Below are positions 50,746 through 50,832 of a DNA stretch of 50,832 nucleotides, one piece after another. Source of the stretch: Nitrospirota bacterium (GTDB lineage Bacteria > Nitrospirota > Nitrospiria > Nitrospirales > UBA8639); the NCBI GenBank assembly GCA_029865515.1, contig JAOUGQ010000002.1:1-50832 (forward strand), read 5' to 3'. Within the stretch, counting starts at the first letter, position 1. Each line of letters starts with the position of its first letter. Made by a program: the position numbers and the translations under genes. Under the pieces are notes generated by a model. The model saw nothing but the letters and a program-made list of their open reading frames with translations. It did not search any database and was not told where the DNA came from.

Positions 50746-50832
50746 GTGACACCCCATAAAGAAAGAGCCGCAGGATTAGCCCTCCTTCCCGTCTTTGCCA
50801 CAATCGGGTTTTACCTCCTACCCGCAGACTGG
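50746..50832 (+). CDS. Start of an unidentified membrane protein gene (partial)
   Basis: An open frame from a GTG at 50746 runs off the window edge after 29 codons. The peptide begins MTPHKERAAGLALLP and continues with a hydrophobic segment, which suggests a membrane protein. No family can be assigned from so little sequence, and the true start could be elsewhere. Confidence 0.35.
   Translation, partial: MTPHKERAAGLALLPVFATIGFYLLPADW

Overview
The window looks like a chromosomal segment of a Nitrospirota bacterium, most likely Nitrospira or a close relative. This is an inference. It rests on a complete 20S proteasome/pupylation-type locus outside an actinobacterial gene setting, a diderm cell plan (TolC, lipoproteins, AsmA/DUF748, FtsEX-EnvC, AmpG), a System I cytochrome c maturation operon and a roughly balanced base composition. 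No rRNA, tRNA, CRISPR array, insertion sequence or prophage was seen. Almost all of the window is ordinary coding sequence.

Layout. (1) 73-5675, +: cytochrome c maturation operon ccmC, a CcmE-like/CcmD-like protein, ccmE, ccmF, ccmG, ccmH, ccmI, most of them overlapping. (2) 5790-6453, +: a Phd/VapC-type toxin-antitoxin pair with its own, nearly leaderless promoter. (3) 6507-11293, -: an ECF sigma factor, a membrane-anchored anti-sigma-like/DUF4384 protein and a large VIT-VWA protein, closed by a strong terminator. (4) 11561-24233, mixed strands: an endonuclease/exonuclease/phosphatase-family protein, a CopD-like membrane protein, two methyltransferases (one apparently exported, one with a PqqD-like front end), Ppx/GppA, a cysteine-rich YggX-like protein, AlgH/YqgE, AmpG, two SmpA-like lipoproteins, a DUF1295 membrane protein and a DUF748 protein. 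(5) 24587-29251, +: the conserved ffh-rpsP-rimM-trmD-rplS-rnhB-yraN cluster. (6) 29396-33509, +: ftsE-ftsX-envC-ctpA, a cell-division and peptidoglycan-remodelling unit. (7) 33553-34385, -: a stand-alone Lrp ligand-binding domain and a stand-alone PolX-type helix-hairpin-helix protein. (8) 34621-36266, +: thiS-thiG-thiE, with thiG broken by an apparent two-base deletion. (9) 36462-44476, +: the proteasome locus mpa/arc, dop, prcB, prcA, pafA, followed by an M23 peptidase and a LOG-family protein. (10) 44488-50832: a secreted glucanase-like-fold protein (-), then a TolC/MacA/MacB-type efflux operon (+) and the start of another gene at the window edge.

The proteasome locus is the most notable system. 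It encodes the ATPase ring, both 20S subunits, the ligase and the deamidase/depupylase, all with key residues intact, but no Pup or UBact modifier gene is recognisable in or beside it. Other points worth a second look are the thiG frameshift, a CcmE-like protein that lacks the haem-binding His and carries a CcmD-like helix, a YggX homologue with two CxxC motifs, a PqqD-methyltransferase fusion and the ECF/VIT-VWA module.
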